From assembly GCF_003201355.1 (NCBI RefSeq), contig NZ_QICL01000021.1, positions 1 through 64,000 on the forward strand: a stretch of DNA of 64,000 nucleotides, written 5' to 3'. Shown here piece after piece: positions 37,004-45,514 of the stretch. Position 1 is the stretch's first letter. Every line of letters begins with the position of its first letter. A program made the position numbers and the translations under genes. The notes under the pieces were generated by a model. It was not told where the DNA came from and ran no database searches. It saw nothing but the letters and a program-made list of their open reading frames with translations. Origin of the DNA: Indolivaga alginatilytica. GTDB lineage: Bacteria; Bacteroidota; Bacteroidia; Bacteroidales; Dysgonomonadaceae.

Positions 37004-38227
37004 ATGAAAGAATATCAATCACATACACTACAAAACGGTTTACGTATTGTACACAAACCTTTAGCAGGAAAAGTTTCGTATTGCGGATTTATAGTCAATG
37101 CCGGAACACGGGATGAACAACCAACCGAATATGGTATGGCTCATTTTGTTGAGCATATGCTATTTAAGGGTACGGAGAAACGCCGTTCGCATCATATTAT
37201 AAATCGTATGGAGAGTGTAGGCGGAGAAATCAATGCCTATACGAATAAAGAAGAAACAGTGATTTATTCGATATTTCTCGAAGAGCATTTTACGCGAGCA
37301 TTTGAACTGCTTACCGATTTGACTTTTCACTCCGTATTTCCTGAAAGAGAAATAGAAAAGGAAATAGATGTAATACTCGATGAAATAAATTCGTATGAAG
37401 ATAGCCCTTCGGAATTGATATTCGATGAATTCGAAAATATCATTTTCCGCAATTCCCAATTGGGTCACAATATACTCGGAGAACCTGAGTTGCTGACTAA
37501 ATTTGATACAGCCAAGGCAAGTCACTTTGTTCAGGAACATTATCTTCCGGAAAATATGGTATTCTTTTCACTGGGAAATACAGATATGAAGAAGATCATA
37601 AAACTGGCTGAAAGATATTTGTCAGAAATAAATTTATCAGCCCCCAAACACTCCAGGATACCACCGGAATCTGTAGATAAAACAGAGCAGATAACGGCAA
37701 AAGAAACTTCGCAAACACATGCATTGATCGGAGGTAAATGCTACAACCTACACCATCCTAAGCGAAAAGCATTGCATCTCCTCAATAACATTCTCGGAGG
37801 ACCCGGTATGAATAGCAGGTTAAATATATCTCTACGAGAAAAAAGGGGATATGTGTACAATGTAGATTCTAATGTAACCGGTTATTCCGACACCGGGATT
37901 TTCTCCATCTATTTCGGCTGTGATAAACGCAATGCCGAAAAATGTATGAAACTGATACATGCCGAACTTAAAAATCTACGAGATAACAAATTGACTGCAT
38001 CTCAATTGGCCGCTGCCAAAAAGCAAATGATCGGACAAATTGCGATTTCGGGTGATAGCCACGAAAATCTGGCACTCGGTCTGGGTAAAAGCTTTATGCA
38101 TTACAACCACTTCAACAATATGGAGGAGACTATTAAAAAGATCGAACAGATATCCGCTTCGGATCTTTTAGAGGTAGCAAATGAAATTTTTGACAGAGAT
38201 AAGCTCAGTTCATTAACTTATCAGTGA
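37004..38227 (+). CDS. M16 family zinc metalloprotease
   Basis: Pitrilysin/insulinase family peptidase. The inverted zinc motif HxxEH is H47-F-V-E50-H51 in GMAHFVEHMLFKGT, and the third ligand fits E127 in DVILDEINSYED. The second, non-catalytic half follows with GGPGMNSRLNISLREKRGYVYNV. 407 aa is the size of the compact mitochondrial-processing-peptidase-like bacterial forms. No signal peptide is visible, so it is probably cytoplasmic. It begins one base after the stop of the glycosyltransferase gene. Confidence 0.9.
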   Translation: MKEYQSHTLQNGLRIVHKPLAGKVSYCGFIVNAGTRDEQPTEYGMAHFVEHMLFKGTEKRRSHHIINRMESVGGEINAYTNKEETVIYSIFLEEHFTRAFELLTDLTFHSVFPEREIEKEIDVILDEINSYEDSPSELIFDEFENIIFRNSQLGHNILGEPELLTKFDTAKASHFVQEHYLPENMVFFSLGNTDMKKIIKLAERYLSEINLSAPKHSRIPPESVDKTEQITAKETSQTHALIGGKCYNLHHPKRKALHLLNNILGGPGMNSRLNISLREKRGYVYNVDSNVTGYSDTGIFSIYFGCDKRNAEKCMKLIHAELKNLRDNKLTASQLAAAKKQMIGQIAISGDSHENLALGLGKSFMHYNHFNNMEETIKKIEQISASDLLEVANEIFDRDKLSSLTYQ

Positions 38228-38407
38228 TTAATTGAAGCGATAGATCCTCCAAATGAGGGTTAATGGTTTCAATTAACTTAAAATGTCATAATGAAAGACA
38301 ACCCATTATCAAACAAGCAATTTAAGTAAAAAGACAACACCTATTTAACTAAATATTTATGCTTAACCTTACATTATTTCATATTATTTAACATAAATAT
38401 TCCTTTT

Positions 38408-38442
38408 TTTGATTCTAAATATCAAAATTAAGGATAAATTTG
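38408..38442 (+). promoter_or_regulatory. Promoter of the outer-membrane barrel gene
   Basis: TAAATTTG at 38435-38442 matches TAnnTTTG, and TTTG at 38408-38411 matches the -33 element with 23 bases between. The ATG at 38491 lies about 48 bp downstream. Confidence 0.6.
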
Positions 38443-38490
38443 TGCCGTTTTTGGTTAACTAAGGTATTAATAATTTTAAAATTTAGGTTT

Positions 38491-39105
38491 ATGAAAAAGT
38501 TATTCTTAACAATTGCAGTAGCACTAGGTGTATTCACTGCAGTAAGTGCTCAAAGCAACATGTGGGTTGGAGGAACAGCAGGTATTTGGTCTAGCAAAGA
38601 AAAAGGTGGCGACAGCCAACTTAGCTTCAAAGTTATGCCGGAATTCGGATATATTTTAAACAGCAACGTAGGTATTGGTATCGCTCTTGGTGGTGCTCAT
38701 GATCACGGAAGCACCAATTTCGATGGAAATATGTTTGCAGCACAAGAAAGCTCAACAAATACATATATTGTAAATCCTTTCTTACGTTATACATTTCTAA
38801 AGGGTGATTTAGGAGGTCTTTTCTTTGACGGAGGCGTATCTTACGGTTGGTCGAAAGGAACTACCGGAGGACTTAAAGGATCTCAACTGGAAGTAGGTTT
38901 AAGACCAGGGGTTGCACTAAGCGTATCTAATAAAATTACATTACTTGGTAAATTCGGTTTCTTAGGATACCAAAACCTAAAATATGATTATTTAACAATA
39001 GCCCCATCAACAGGTATATACGATAAGACAACACGCGAAACTAACAGCTTCGGTTTTGACTTTGACATGAGAAATATTGAATTTGGTGTTAACTACAAAT
39101 TCTAA
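38491..39105 (+). CDS. Small outer-membrane beta-barrel protein
   Basis: 204-aa secreted protein with a clear signal peptide (MKKLFLTIAVALGVFTAVSAQ). The mature part alternates polar and aromatic residues in eight or so strands, with a glycine-rich pattern (MWVGGTAGIWS, GYILNSNVGIGIALGG, LGLFFDGGVSYGW) and ends in FGVNYKF, a terminal Phe typical of barrel insertion. It resembles the OmpX/OmpA-like 'outer membrane beta-barrel' group; no function can be assigned. A longer in-frame start at 38440 would put 17 residues before the signal peptide and overlaps the promoter, so 38491 is used. Confidence 0.85.
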   Translation: MKKLFLTIAVALGVFTAVSAQSNMWVGGTAGIWSSKEKGGDSQLSFKVMPEFGYILNSNVGIGIALGGAHDHGSTNFDGNMFAAQESSTNTYIVNPFLRYTFLKGDLGGLFFDGGVSYGWSKGTTGGLKGSQLEVGLRPGVALSVSNKITLLGKFGFLGYQNLKYDYLTIAPSTGIYDKTTRETNSFGFDFDMRNIEFGVNYKF

Positions 39106-39127
39106 TTTGATCATATTATCAAATACA

Positions 39128-39163
39128 AAAAAACCTCTTGGAAATTTTCAAGAGGTTTTTTTT
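39128..39163. terminator. Bidirectional terminator
   Basis: AAAACCTCTTG / CAAGAGGTTTT with a 10-base loop, then a run of eight T; the A-run on the other side serves the - strand. It ends the barrel gene (+). It overlaps the last codons of the WbqC gene (-), which ends at 39148. Confidence 0.85.
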
Positions 39164-39783
39164 ATGCTTTTGCTCAATACTATCAAACTTTCATTACCCA
39201 TATTGAAAAGGAGATCCACAATGCTTAGATTTTCGGTGAATCCGAATCGCTGATCGAAAATCTGATAATAAGGGATTGATTCAAAATCAGAGTCAGCCAT
39301 CCTCCAATCTGTCTTTGGAGAAATTTTAGATCTGAAATCTTCACTTCCCAACTCTAATTTAAATTCATCCGTATATCTTAGACCGGAAGTGTCTATATCA
39401 ATTAATCTACATATAAGATCTCTCAACTCTTTGTTGAAATCAAAAAGGTATTTATAGCTCTTCTCATAGAAGGGGCGGAAGTCATCTTGATAGTATTCGA
39501 AGAATGGAGTCGAATTATAAGCTGAAATAAGGGCATTCCAATGCAAATGACGCCAATTTCCATGCTCGGCAATACAAATATCCCTTATCGGGCATTTTTT
39601 GCCGCCAGAGCTCTCTATTGGAATGGAAAGAGTCATCGGACCATTTGCCGAAAGAATCGTACACCTGTTCCTGTAAGTTTGCTTAACATAATTCTCATGT
39701 TGCTCGATAAAAACATCCTCATTCAGAAGTTTCGAATAATATTCGATCGGAGCAAGATACGCAGTAGATAAATATATACTCAT
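39148..39783 (-). CDS. WbqC family protein
   Basis: 211 aa. Family blocks are the N-terminal YLSTAYLAPIEYYSKLL, then RNRCTILSANGPMTLSIPI, HGNWRHLHWNALISAYNSTPFFEYY and the late YYQIFDQRFGF. WbqC-like proteins occur in O-antigen loci of some bacteria but are widespread single-copy genes in Bacteroidales next to signal peptidase genes. The molecular role is unknown. It probably follows the two signal-peptidase-like genes in one transcript (65 bp gap). Confidence 0.85.
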   Translation of the reverse strand: MSIYLSTAYLAPIEYYSKLLNEDVFIEQHENYVKQTYRNRCTILSANGPMTLSIPIESSGGKKCPIRDICIAEHGNWRHLHWNALISAYNSTPFFEYYQDDFRPFYEKSYKYLFDFNKELRDLICRLIDIDTSGLRYTDEFKLELGSEDFRSKISPKTDWRMADSDFESIPYYQIFDQRFGFTENLSIVDLLFNMGNESLIVLSKSIKKTS

Positions 39784-39848
39784 TTGTAATTCAGTTAACA
39801 GTTAACAGCAATCAGTTAACAAGTAGACAAGTAATAAATAACATAATT

Positions 39849-40811
39849 CTACTTTACCCACGAGAATAAACGGTTCCATCTGGAGCCGTCTTCATCGCTC
39901 GAACTATACCAGATAACAGAAGCTTTACCAATAATATTTTTTTCGGAGATAAAACCCAATGATCGGGAGTCAATAGCATCATCGGCATTATCCGACAAAA
40001 ACCAATAATAATTATATAGGAAAGTATAAGATTTCAGATCTTCAATCTTCACCGCTTCTCCCACTTCATCATTGATTATCTGGTTGTACAAAGGTCTATT
40101 AAATTCGGTAAGGGCAATAGTCATGCCTGCCTCGGGAATAATTAAATCATAAGACAATAGCTCTTGAATGCTCAATTTTAATTGGAGGCTATCCGGCAAT
40201 TTCTGATTGATAAGAAACACTTCATATCTGCTAAGAGTAGAATATACCGAAAGCGAATCCATAGAAATATCACGTGGTGATATCTTCAATGAATTTACAA
40301 CTGCCAGAATTGTATCTTTTGAACTTCTTTCGAATCGGAATGATTGTAATAAATCGGGTGAAGAAACCGATTTTATTCCATTTACATAAAAATCAGATCC
40401 TTTTACGATGATTGTATCACCCGCCACTGCCACGCATCTACTGAGATACAAACTTCGCTTATCCAAAGGTTTGTCTGATTCCAGCGGATTATTGAACAAA
40501 ACGACATCATTTCGATCAACCATTTTACTGAATAAGCGATGATATCCTAATTGTACTAAACCGGAATATGACTTAAATCCAAGAAATTTATCAAAAGTAA
40601 AAGGTATAGACAACAAAGTCATTGGCATCCTTATACCATAAGAAACCTTATTAACCAAAACCCTGTCGCCTCTGAGCAAAGCAGTCTCCATCTGAGAAGA
40701 AGAGACTGTATAAGACTGAATAAAGAAAGCTCTGACAATAAAAACGATCAATAGAGCGATAAGGAATACCTTGCCCCACCAATTTAATATCTGTGCTTTC
40801 TTCTGGAACAT
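39849..40811 (-). CDS. Pseudo-signal peptidase (S26 fold, catalytic dyad lost)
   Basis: 320-aa paralogue of LepB with one N-terminal membrane helix (about 13-29). Aligning VSSSQMETALLRGD (36-49) with lepB IPSSSLEKSLLVGD puts Gln40 where the nucleophilic serine should be. LYLSRCVAVAGD (121-132) against NYVKRCMGLPGE puts Ser124 where the general-base lysine should be. The last box reads SDNADDAIDSRSLGF in place of GDNRHNSADSRSWGF. The fold and spacing are kept over the full length, so this is not a decaying gene. It may bind or regulate the real enzyme or a substrate. Ser37-39 next to the site leaves a small chance of altered activity. Confidence 0.85.
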   Translation of the reverse strand: MFQKKAQILNWWGKVFLIALLIVFIVRAFFIQSYTVSSSQMETALLRGDRVLVNKVSYGIRMPMTLLSIPFTFDKFLGFKSYSGLVQLGYHRLFSKMVDRNDVVLFNNPLESDKPLDKRSLYLSRCVAVAGDTIIVKGSDFYVNGIKSVSSPDLLQSFRFERSSKDTILAVVNSLKISPRDISMDSLSVYSTLSRYEVFLINQKLPDSLQLKLSIQELLSYDLIIPEAGMTIALTEFNRPLYNQIINDEVGEAVKIEDLKSYTFLYNYYWFLSDNADDAIDSRSLGFISEKNIIGKASVIWYSSSDEDGSRWNRLFSWVK

Positions 40812-40854
40812 AAGCTAAATAAGTAAATGAAAATTTTTAATGATATATATTTTT

Positions 40855-40918
40855 GTAGGGGCGGGGGCGGACATATGTATCTGCCCTGTGGTGTGTGAAC
40901 ACATAGGTTCGCCCCTAC
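40855..40918. repeat. GTAGGGGC palindromic repeat between the two signal-peptidase genes
   Basis: Starts GTAGGGGCGGGGGCGG and ends TTCGCCCCTAC, with GACATATGTATCTGCCC and GAACACATAGGTTCGCC inside, so it is built of two nested inverted repeats. A close relative is at 52703-52760. The style is like REP elements mobilised by RAYT-type transposases, none of which is present here. Confidence 0.8.
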
Positions 40919-40945
40919 AGCAAACCAACAAAAAGATTTGCGGCC

Positions 40946-42541
40946 TTATTTCTTTTTTGCACTTGTAAAGATTCTGTTCCAACGGATTTTTCCATTGAAC
41001 CAGCCTTTATCCTTGTCTAAAGATAACCAAACAAACAAAGGTTGCCCTACAATATGATCTTCCGGAACAAAGCCCCATGAACGGGAATCCGCAGAATTAT
41101 GACGATTATCGCCCATCATAAAGTAATAATCAAACTTAAAGGTATAAGAATCTGCTTGCTGACCATTGATGTAAACTTTTCCATCTTTATAATCAAATTG
41201 ATTATTTTCATAGTTTTTAATTACACGCTCATAAGCAGCCACCTTATAATCTACATCTTTATCGAAAGTGATCGTTTCTCCTTTTTTGGGAATCCAGAGA
41301 GGTCCGTATGCATCACGAGTCCATCGTGTAGGATAGTTAATCGGATAATAAAACGGATAATCTATAATCTTTCCATCGGCAGTTTCTCTTCTTTCAATAC
41401 GTTCTTTTTCTTTGAAAATATTAATAACAAAAGGCTTCGATTTCAAAGTTTCCACCATTTGTTTAGTAAGAGGTAATGTATAAACCAGACCGAATGTTTT
41501 ACCCTTCGCCACAAAACCCAACTGAGTCAGTTGTAAGCTATCGGAAGTATATTTCATTTCCTCCGGAAGGCTTTTATTTAAAAGAGGATTAGCTCTCCTC
41601 AATTCATTTAACGGATCAAAATAGTTAGCGGACAATTGACCTCTTTCGTTCATAACAGCATAGTCATCCTGGCTGATTCCTAATTCATCGAATACCTGCT
41701 CAGAAATTGCAGTGCCATCCGTTTGAACGAAATATCTCAATTGCATATCTTCAGGATCTGCGACCTTTACGCCATTGATATAAACTTCATCGTCCTTTAT
41801 TTCTAAAGTTTCGCCGGGAAGTCCCATGCACCTTTTCACATAATTTTCTCTCCTGTCTACAGGGCGATAAACTATTTCTCCATATCTGGCTTTATCAGAC
41901 CAAAGTCCTTCGCGTCCCCTGGCATCTAATTTACACAAACTATAATAATCAGCTTGTTGCATATTTAACGCCACAGTATCACCTGCAGGAAAATTGAAAA
42001 CAACAATATTGCCTCTTTCTATCGTTCCAAAACCGGCAAAACGCTGGTATTTCAATTGTGGCTTATCTAAATAAGATTTACAATCTAAAACAGGTAAGGT
42101 ATGTTGAGCCAAAGGAAAAGACAAAGGGGTCATTGGTGAACGGGTTCCATAGCTCATTTTACTTACAAACAGAAAATCACCCACTAAAAGAGACTTCTCT
42201 AAAGAAGACGATGGAATCTGATAATTCTGAAAGAAGAATGTATTAATAATATATACCGCAATTAAAGCAAAACCAATAGCATCTACCCATTCCATAAATT
42301 TACGAAAAGGTCCGTTATCGCTGGTTTTCCAAAAAGCCCACGGAATAAATTTTAAAATATAACTATCGAAGAAAAGGGGAATTAATAACAAAACAAGGTA
42401 ATAACCAGTCCAGATGGTAAAGGCAATACAAAATAGCGTTATTAATAAAAATTTGACCCATTGCTTCCGCGTAGCACCCGAAAGCCTCTCTTTGAAACTT
42501 TTCTTTGCTGAAGAGTTATTCTGGTTACTTGTTGTTCCCAT
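40946..42541 (-). CDS. lepB: Signal peptidase I
   Basis: Type I leader peptidase (S26) that cuts exported preproteins in the inner membrane. With the ATG at 42541 (an upstream TTG is less likely) the protein is 531 aa, long for the family because of an extra N-terminal hydrophobic region (about 28-65) before the usual anchor (about 85-104) and an insertion between boxes. The nucleophile is Ser113 in IPSSSLEKSLLVGD and the base is Lys236 in NYVKRCMGLPGE. The GDNRHNSADSRSWGF box is near residue 490. It is followed by its inactive-looking paralogue after a repeat. Confidence 0.92.
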   Translation of the reverse strand: MGTTSNQNNSSAKKSFKERLSGATRKQWVKFLLITLFCIAFTIWTGYYLVLLLIPLFFDSYILKFIPWAFWKTSDNGPFRKFMEWVDAIGFALIAVYIINTFFFQNYQIPSSSLEKSLLVGDFLFVSKMSYGTRSPMTPLSFPLAQHTLPVLDCKSYLDKPQLKYQRFAGFGTIERGNIVVFNFPAGDTVALNMQQADYYSLCKLDARGREGLWSDKARYGEIVYRPVDRRENYVKRCMGLPGETLEIKDDEVYINGVKVADPEDMQLRYFVQTDGTAISEQVFDELGISQDDYAVMNERGQLSANYFDPLNELRRANPLLNKSLPEEMKYTSDSLQLTQLGFVAKGKTFGLVYTLPLTKQMVETLKSKPFVINIFKEKERIERRETADGKIIDYPFYYPINYPTRWTRDAYGPLWIPKKGETITFDKDVDYKVAAYERVIKNYENNQFDYKDGKVYINGQQADSYTFKFDYYFMMGDNRHNSADSRSWGFVPEDHIVGQPLFVWLSLDKDKGWFNGKIRWNRIFTSAKKK

Positions 42542-42608
42542 ATTAAGCAATATAAAATATTTATTATGTAATCAAGCTCACTAGTTAATATTCTGCCAAA
42601 ATAATAAA

Positions 42609-42623
42609 AAGGTCTGTGACCTT
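42609..42623 (-). repeat. Dispersed AAGGTCT palindrome between dapB and lepB
   Basis: AAGGTCTGTGACCTT. On the - strand it is followed by TTTATTATTTTGGCAGAATA, the conserved flank of the family. It sits just after the dapB stop, with lepB 68 bp further on. Confidence 0.7.
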
Positions 42624-43338
42624 AAAAATTAAGCATATCCTGCATTCCTAAAAAACCTTTCTTGCCGTTAGTAAATTCTGCGGCTAAAACTGCACCTAAA
42701 GCCAAACTTTTTCGGTTCTTAGAATCGTGTTTTATACTGATTACATCGGCTTCCGACTCATAAAATACTTCGTGAATACCGGGAACCTCACCTTCTCTGA
42801 TACAATGTATCGCCACATCCGACGGTTTCATTTCTGCTTCCAAGTGCCAATCGCTCTTTCTATCGACATTTTCGATAATACCTTCGGCAAGAGTAATAGC
42901 AGTTCCACTCGGAGCATCCAATTTATGGATATGATGAGTTTCCTCCATTCTCACCGTATAATCGGGAAACTGATTCATAATTTTCGCAAGGTACTTATTC
43001 ACTGCAAAAAAGATATTTACTCCCAAACTATAATTAGAAGCATAAAAGAATGTTTGACTATTTTTCTCACAAGCCTCTTTTACTTCAGGTAAGTGCTCAA
43101 GCCATCCTGTAGTACCTGCCACAACAGGAACACCGGCAGCAAAACATTTTCTGTAATTATTCATAGCACTTGCCGGAGTCGTAAACTCAATTGCAACATC
43201 TGCACTCTTAAATGCTGGTGAATCAAATTCCGCAAGATTATTCTCATCAACAATCGAAACTATAGAGTGTCCACGATCTTGGGCTATTCGTTCGATTTCT
43301 TTACCCATTCTTCCATAACCAATCAGTGCTATTTTCAT
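42622..43338 (-). CDS. dapB: 4-hydroxy-tetrahydrodipicolinate reductase
   Basis: NAD(P)H reduction step in the diaminopimelate/lysine pathway. The dinucleotide motif is IGYGRMG (6-12), and the substrate motif HHIHKLDAPSGTA (135-147) carries the catalytic His and Lys. GTTGW at 75-79 is conserved. At 238 aa it is a short form normal for Bacteroidota. It precedes lepB on the same strand, separated by an AAGGTCT repeat. Confidence 0.94.
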   Translation of the reverse strand: MKIALIGYGRMGKEIERIAQDRGHSIVSIVDENNLAEFDSPAFKSADVAIEFTTPASAMNNYRKCFAAGVPVVAGTTGWLEHLPEVKEACEKNSQTFFYASNYSLGVNIFFAVNKYLAKIMNQFPDYTVRMEETHHIHKLDAPSGTAITLAEGIIENVDRKSDWHLEAEMKPSDVAIHCIREGEVPGIHEVFYESEADVISIKHDSKNRKSLALGAVLAAEFTNGKKGFLGMQDMLNF

Positions 43339-44441
43339 ACCTAATTAATTCTATATTAAAGTATTATAAACTATTAAATTCTATATTATATCATTTTTAC
43401 AAGCCAAACGACCCTATCTATTTTCAGAGAATAAAAAGCTTCATCGGCTTATAATATATTCATATATACTACAAATGTAAGAAAAACTAATTACTATAAT
43501 CTACTGGATATTCTGATAAACAGACTATTTATTCAAGTATTTAATAAAAATTTCAATTATGCCTTTTTTCAATTAGTCTGACAAAGTATAAAAAGATCAC
43601 AGAATACTCAAATAAAAATAACACACTAGTACTCAAAGAGTAAGTTCTAATACAGTCCTTTTAATCGCATCAGAATATTATTATTTAGAACAAATATTAT
43701 CTTTCCATCGGAGAAAAGAAACATTAGAAAAAATAGAATATATCTTGATTAGTAAGCTTATTGAATTTCTTATAAAAAAGGATGTTTTTTTTCAGAATAT
43801 AAAACACAATTTCAAAGAAGAATTTCGGAGAGAATTACAGTATAAAATACGAGCCTATAATATTAAGCTCATACTTATATAGGTAAATAATAAAAGAATA
43901 ATAGTAGAAATTATATACCAATAGTTTATACTTAGCAATCAATAAAGTTTTCAAAAATAAAATTAATCCTAAATTAATAATTAAATAAAAATATAACTAT
44001 TACACTAATATTCTATATTTATACATATTATTTAACTTATATAAAAAATAAAATAATTACATAATATTATTATTTATAATACTATAAATATATATAGTAA
44101 TACATAGTACTATTATAATAATCATATATTATATATTTTTATAATAAAAAATAAAAGTAACTATTTAGATAAATAGAAAAGATTAAACTGATATAATATA
44201 AATATAGTTTACCAAAACAGATAATTCTATACAAAAAATAAAATCTGAATTAGAAAAAAATAGAATCTCAGAAAAACAAGAATGTGATTAATTAAAAGTT
44301 TAAGGAAAAAAATAAAGACTCTAAAAAAACAAAAAAGGAGTAAGAAAAAGAGAATACTCCCCTCACTTACTCCTATAAAATATTGATTGTTTCAACATCC
44401 TTTTAGGATAGAAAAAAATTAGATAGAAATAGAAAAAACAG
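43339..44441. other. AT-rich gap of 1.1 kb without a recognisable gene
   Basis: No gene is supported. Composition is visibly more AT-rich than elsewhere, especially 43900-44200 with long A/T words such as ATATATAGTAATACATAG. On the - strand TACATTTG (43479-43472) fits the -7 promoter box and may serve dapB with a leader of about 125 bp. On the + strand 43622-43879 is open for 86 codons with a fairly protein-like reading but no ATG. The cutC terminator closes the right side. Confidence 0.55.
44331..44374 (-). terminator. Terminator after cutC
   Basis: On the - strand AGGAGTAAG pairs with CTTACTCCT, followed by TTTTTTG. It lies about 68 bp after the cutC stop. Confidence 0.75.
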
Positions 44442-45191
44442 TTACAAATTAGCAGACTTTACAATTTCTTTTATTCTGTCGGAATCTGAAACAAGAAAAG
44501 AATATTCTGAATAACCCGAATTATTATAATTATCGGGAAAATTCGGGTTATTATATTTCATTCCCCCTTTTCTTAATGTCTGAAATGTACCATGTACTTC
44601 TTTTACTCCTGTAGAATGAACCAATTCCCGAACATTCGATTCCTTTACTCCGGCTCCAGCCATTATAACAATCCTATCAGCCGCTAAATTGACAAGTTCT
44701 TTTAAGATATTTCGCCCATCAAAAGCTGTTTGATGCCCTCCGGAAGTAAGAATTCTATCACACCCCAGACTAATAACATCCTCAAGAGCCGAATAAATAT
44801 CACAAACACGATCGAAAGCCCGATGAAAAGTAACAGACATTCCATATTGTTTTGCCAATTGCACTAAAACACCATTCTTTTCTATATCCACATGCCCGTT
44901 TTCATCCAGCATACCGATAACGACACCATCACAATTGAGTTCACCACACATAGTAATGTCGCTTTTCATCGACTCAAAATCGAAATTATCATATAAAAAA
45001 TCACCTCCCCGAGGACGAATGATTACATTCAGATCAATTTCAATGTGCTTGCGGGTAAGCTCTATCTGAGACTTTGCAGGAGTAGTTCCCCCATCACAAA
45101 GATTTCCGCAAAGTTCAACCCTTACCGCCCCACCCTTCTGGGCTTCAATTGCCGATTGAACAGAGTTAGCACACACTTCTACTGTTACCAT
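44442..45191 (-). CDS. cutC: CutC family protein
   Basis: TIM-barrel protein of the CutC family, named for copper homeostasis although its enzymatic role is not firmly known. It shows the N-terminal VEVCANSVQSAIEAQKGGAVRVELC, LNVIIRPRGGDF (54-65), MSVTFHRAFDR, CDRILTSGG, and IVIMAGAGV. 249 aa is normal. It is a single gene bounded by a terminator on one side and repeats on the other. Confidence 0.92.
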   Translation of the reverse strand: MVTVEVCANSVQSAIEAQKGGAVRVELCGNLCDGGTTPAKSQIELTRKHIEIDLNVIIRPRGGDFLYDNFDFESMKSDITMCGELNCDGVVIGMLDENGHVDIEKNGVLVQLAKQYGMSVTFHRAFDRVCDIYSALEDVISLGCDRILTSGGHQTAFDGRNILKELVNLAADRIVIMAGAGVKESNVRELVHSTGVKEVHGTFQTLRKGGMKYNNPNFPDNYNNSGYSEYSFLVSDSDRIKEIVKSANL

Positions 45192-45287
45192 ATTTGAAAA
45201 AAATTAGAGTTAAGTAAATGAAATTATTTGATGATCGACTTCCATATTGTAAGAGGCCATTGTCACTATACTTGCCAAAACAATAAA

Positions 45288-45302
45288 AAGGTCTGAGACC
45301 TT
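45288..45302 (-). repeat. Dispersed AAGGTCT palindrome
   Basis: AAGGTCTGAGACCTT. On the - strand it is followed by TTTATTGTTTTGGCAAGTAT, the best match to the flank consensus of the family. Confidence 0.75.
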
Positions 45303-45393
45303 ACATTTATATTTTAAGTAAAAATAAGACAAAAAAGAAGAAATAAGAAAACTTACACCGAAAGAAACAAGTTATGAACTGATATAAAAATAG

Positions 45394-45401
45394 TAACTTT
45401 G
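45394..45401 (+). promoter_or_regulatory. Candidate -7 box for mnmG
   Basis: TAACTTTG matches TAnnTTTG. It lies 114 bp before the mnmG ATG. No good -33 element is visible at 19-21 bases. Confidence 0.45.
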
Positions 45402-45487
45402 CGCTGTAATTAAGTAACAGTAAGTATTTAATACAACATATCCAATTAGAACAGACAGTTGTAATTATACTTATCTAAATAACAAAT

Positions 45488-45500
45488 AGGTCTGTGACCT
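45488..45500 (-). repeat. Short copy of the AAGGTCT palindrome before mnmG
   Basis: AGGTCTGTGACCT, 15 bp before the mnmG ATG, so it is inside the leader of the transcript. On the - strand it is followed by ATTTGTTATTTAGATAAGTATAA, a weaker form of the flank. Confidence 0.6.
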
Positions 45501-45514
45501 CAAAGTAAATAACA

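Larger units (their letters stand above)
45192..45514. other. Divergent intergenic region between cutC and mnmG
   Basis: Holds two copies of the AAGGTCT repeat (45288-45302 and 45488-45500) and a promoter-like TAACTTTG at 45394-45401. No open reading frame of interest is visible. Confidence 0.6.

Noticed and set aside
38440-38490. 17-residue N-terminal extension of the outer-membrane barrel protein
   Set aside because: It overlaps the promoter and would place residues ahead of a perfect signal peptide.
43622-43879. 86-codon open stretch in the AT-rich gap
   Set aside because: The reading is fairly protein-like (HRRKETLEKIEY, NFKEEFRRELQYKIRAY) but has no ATG and no start context; kept only as a possible gene remnant.
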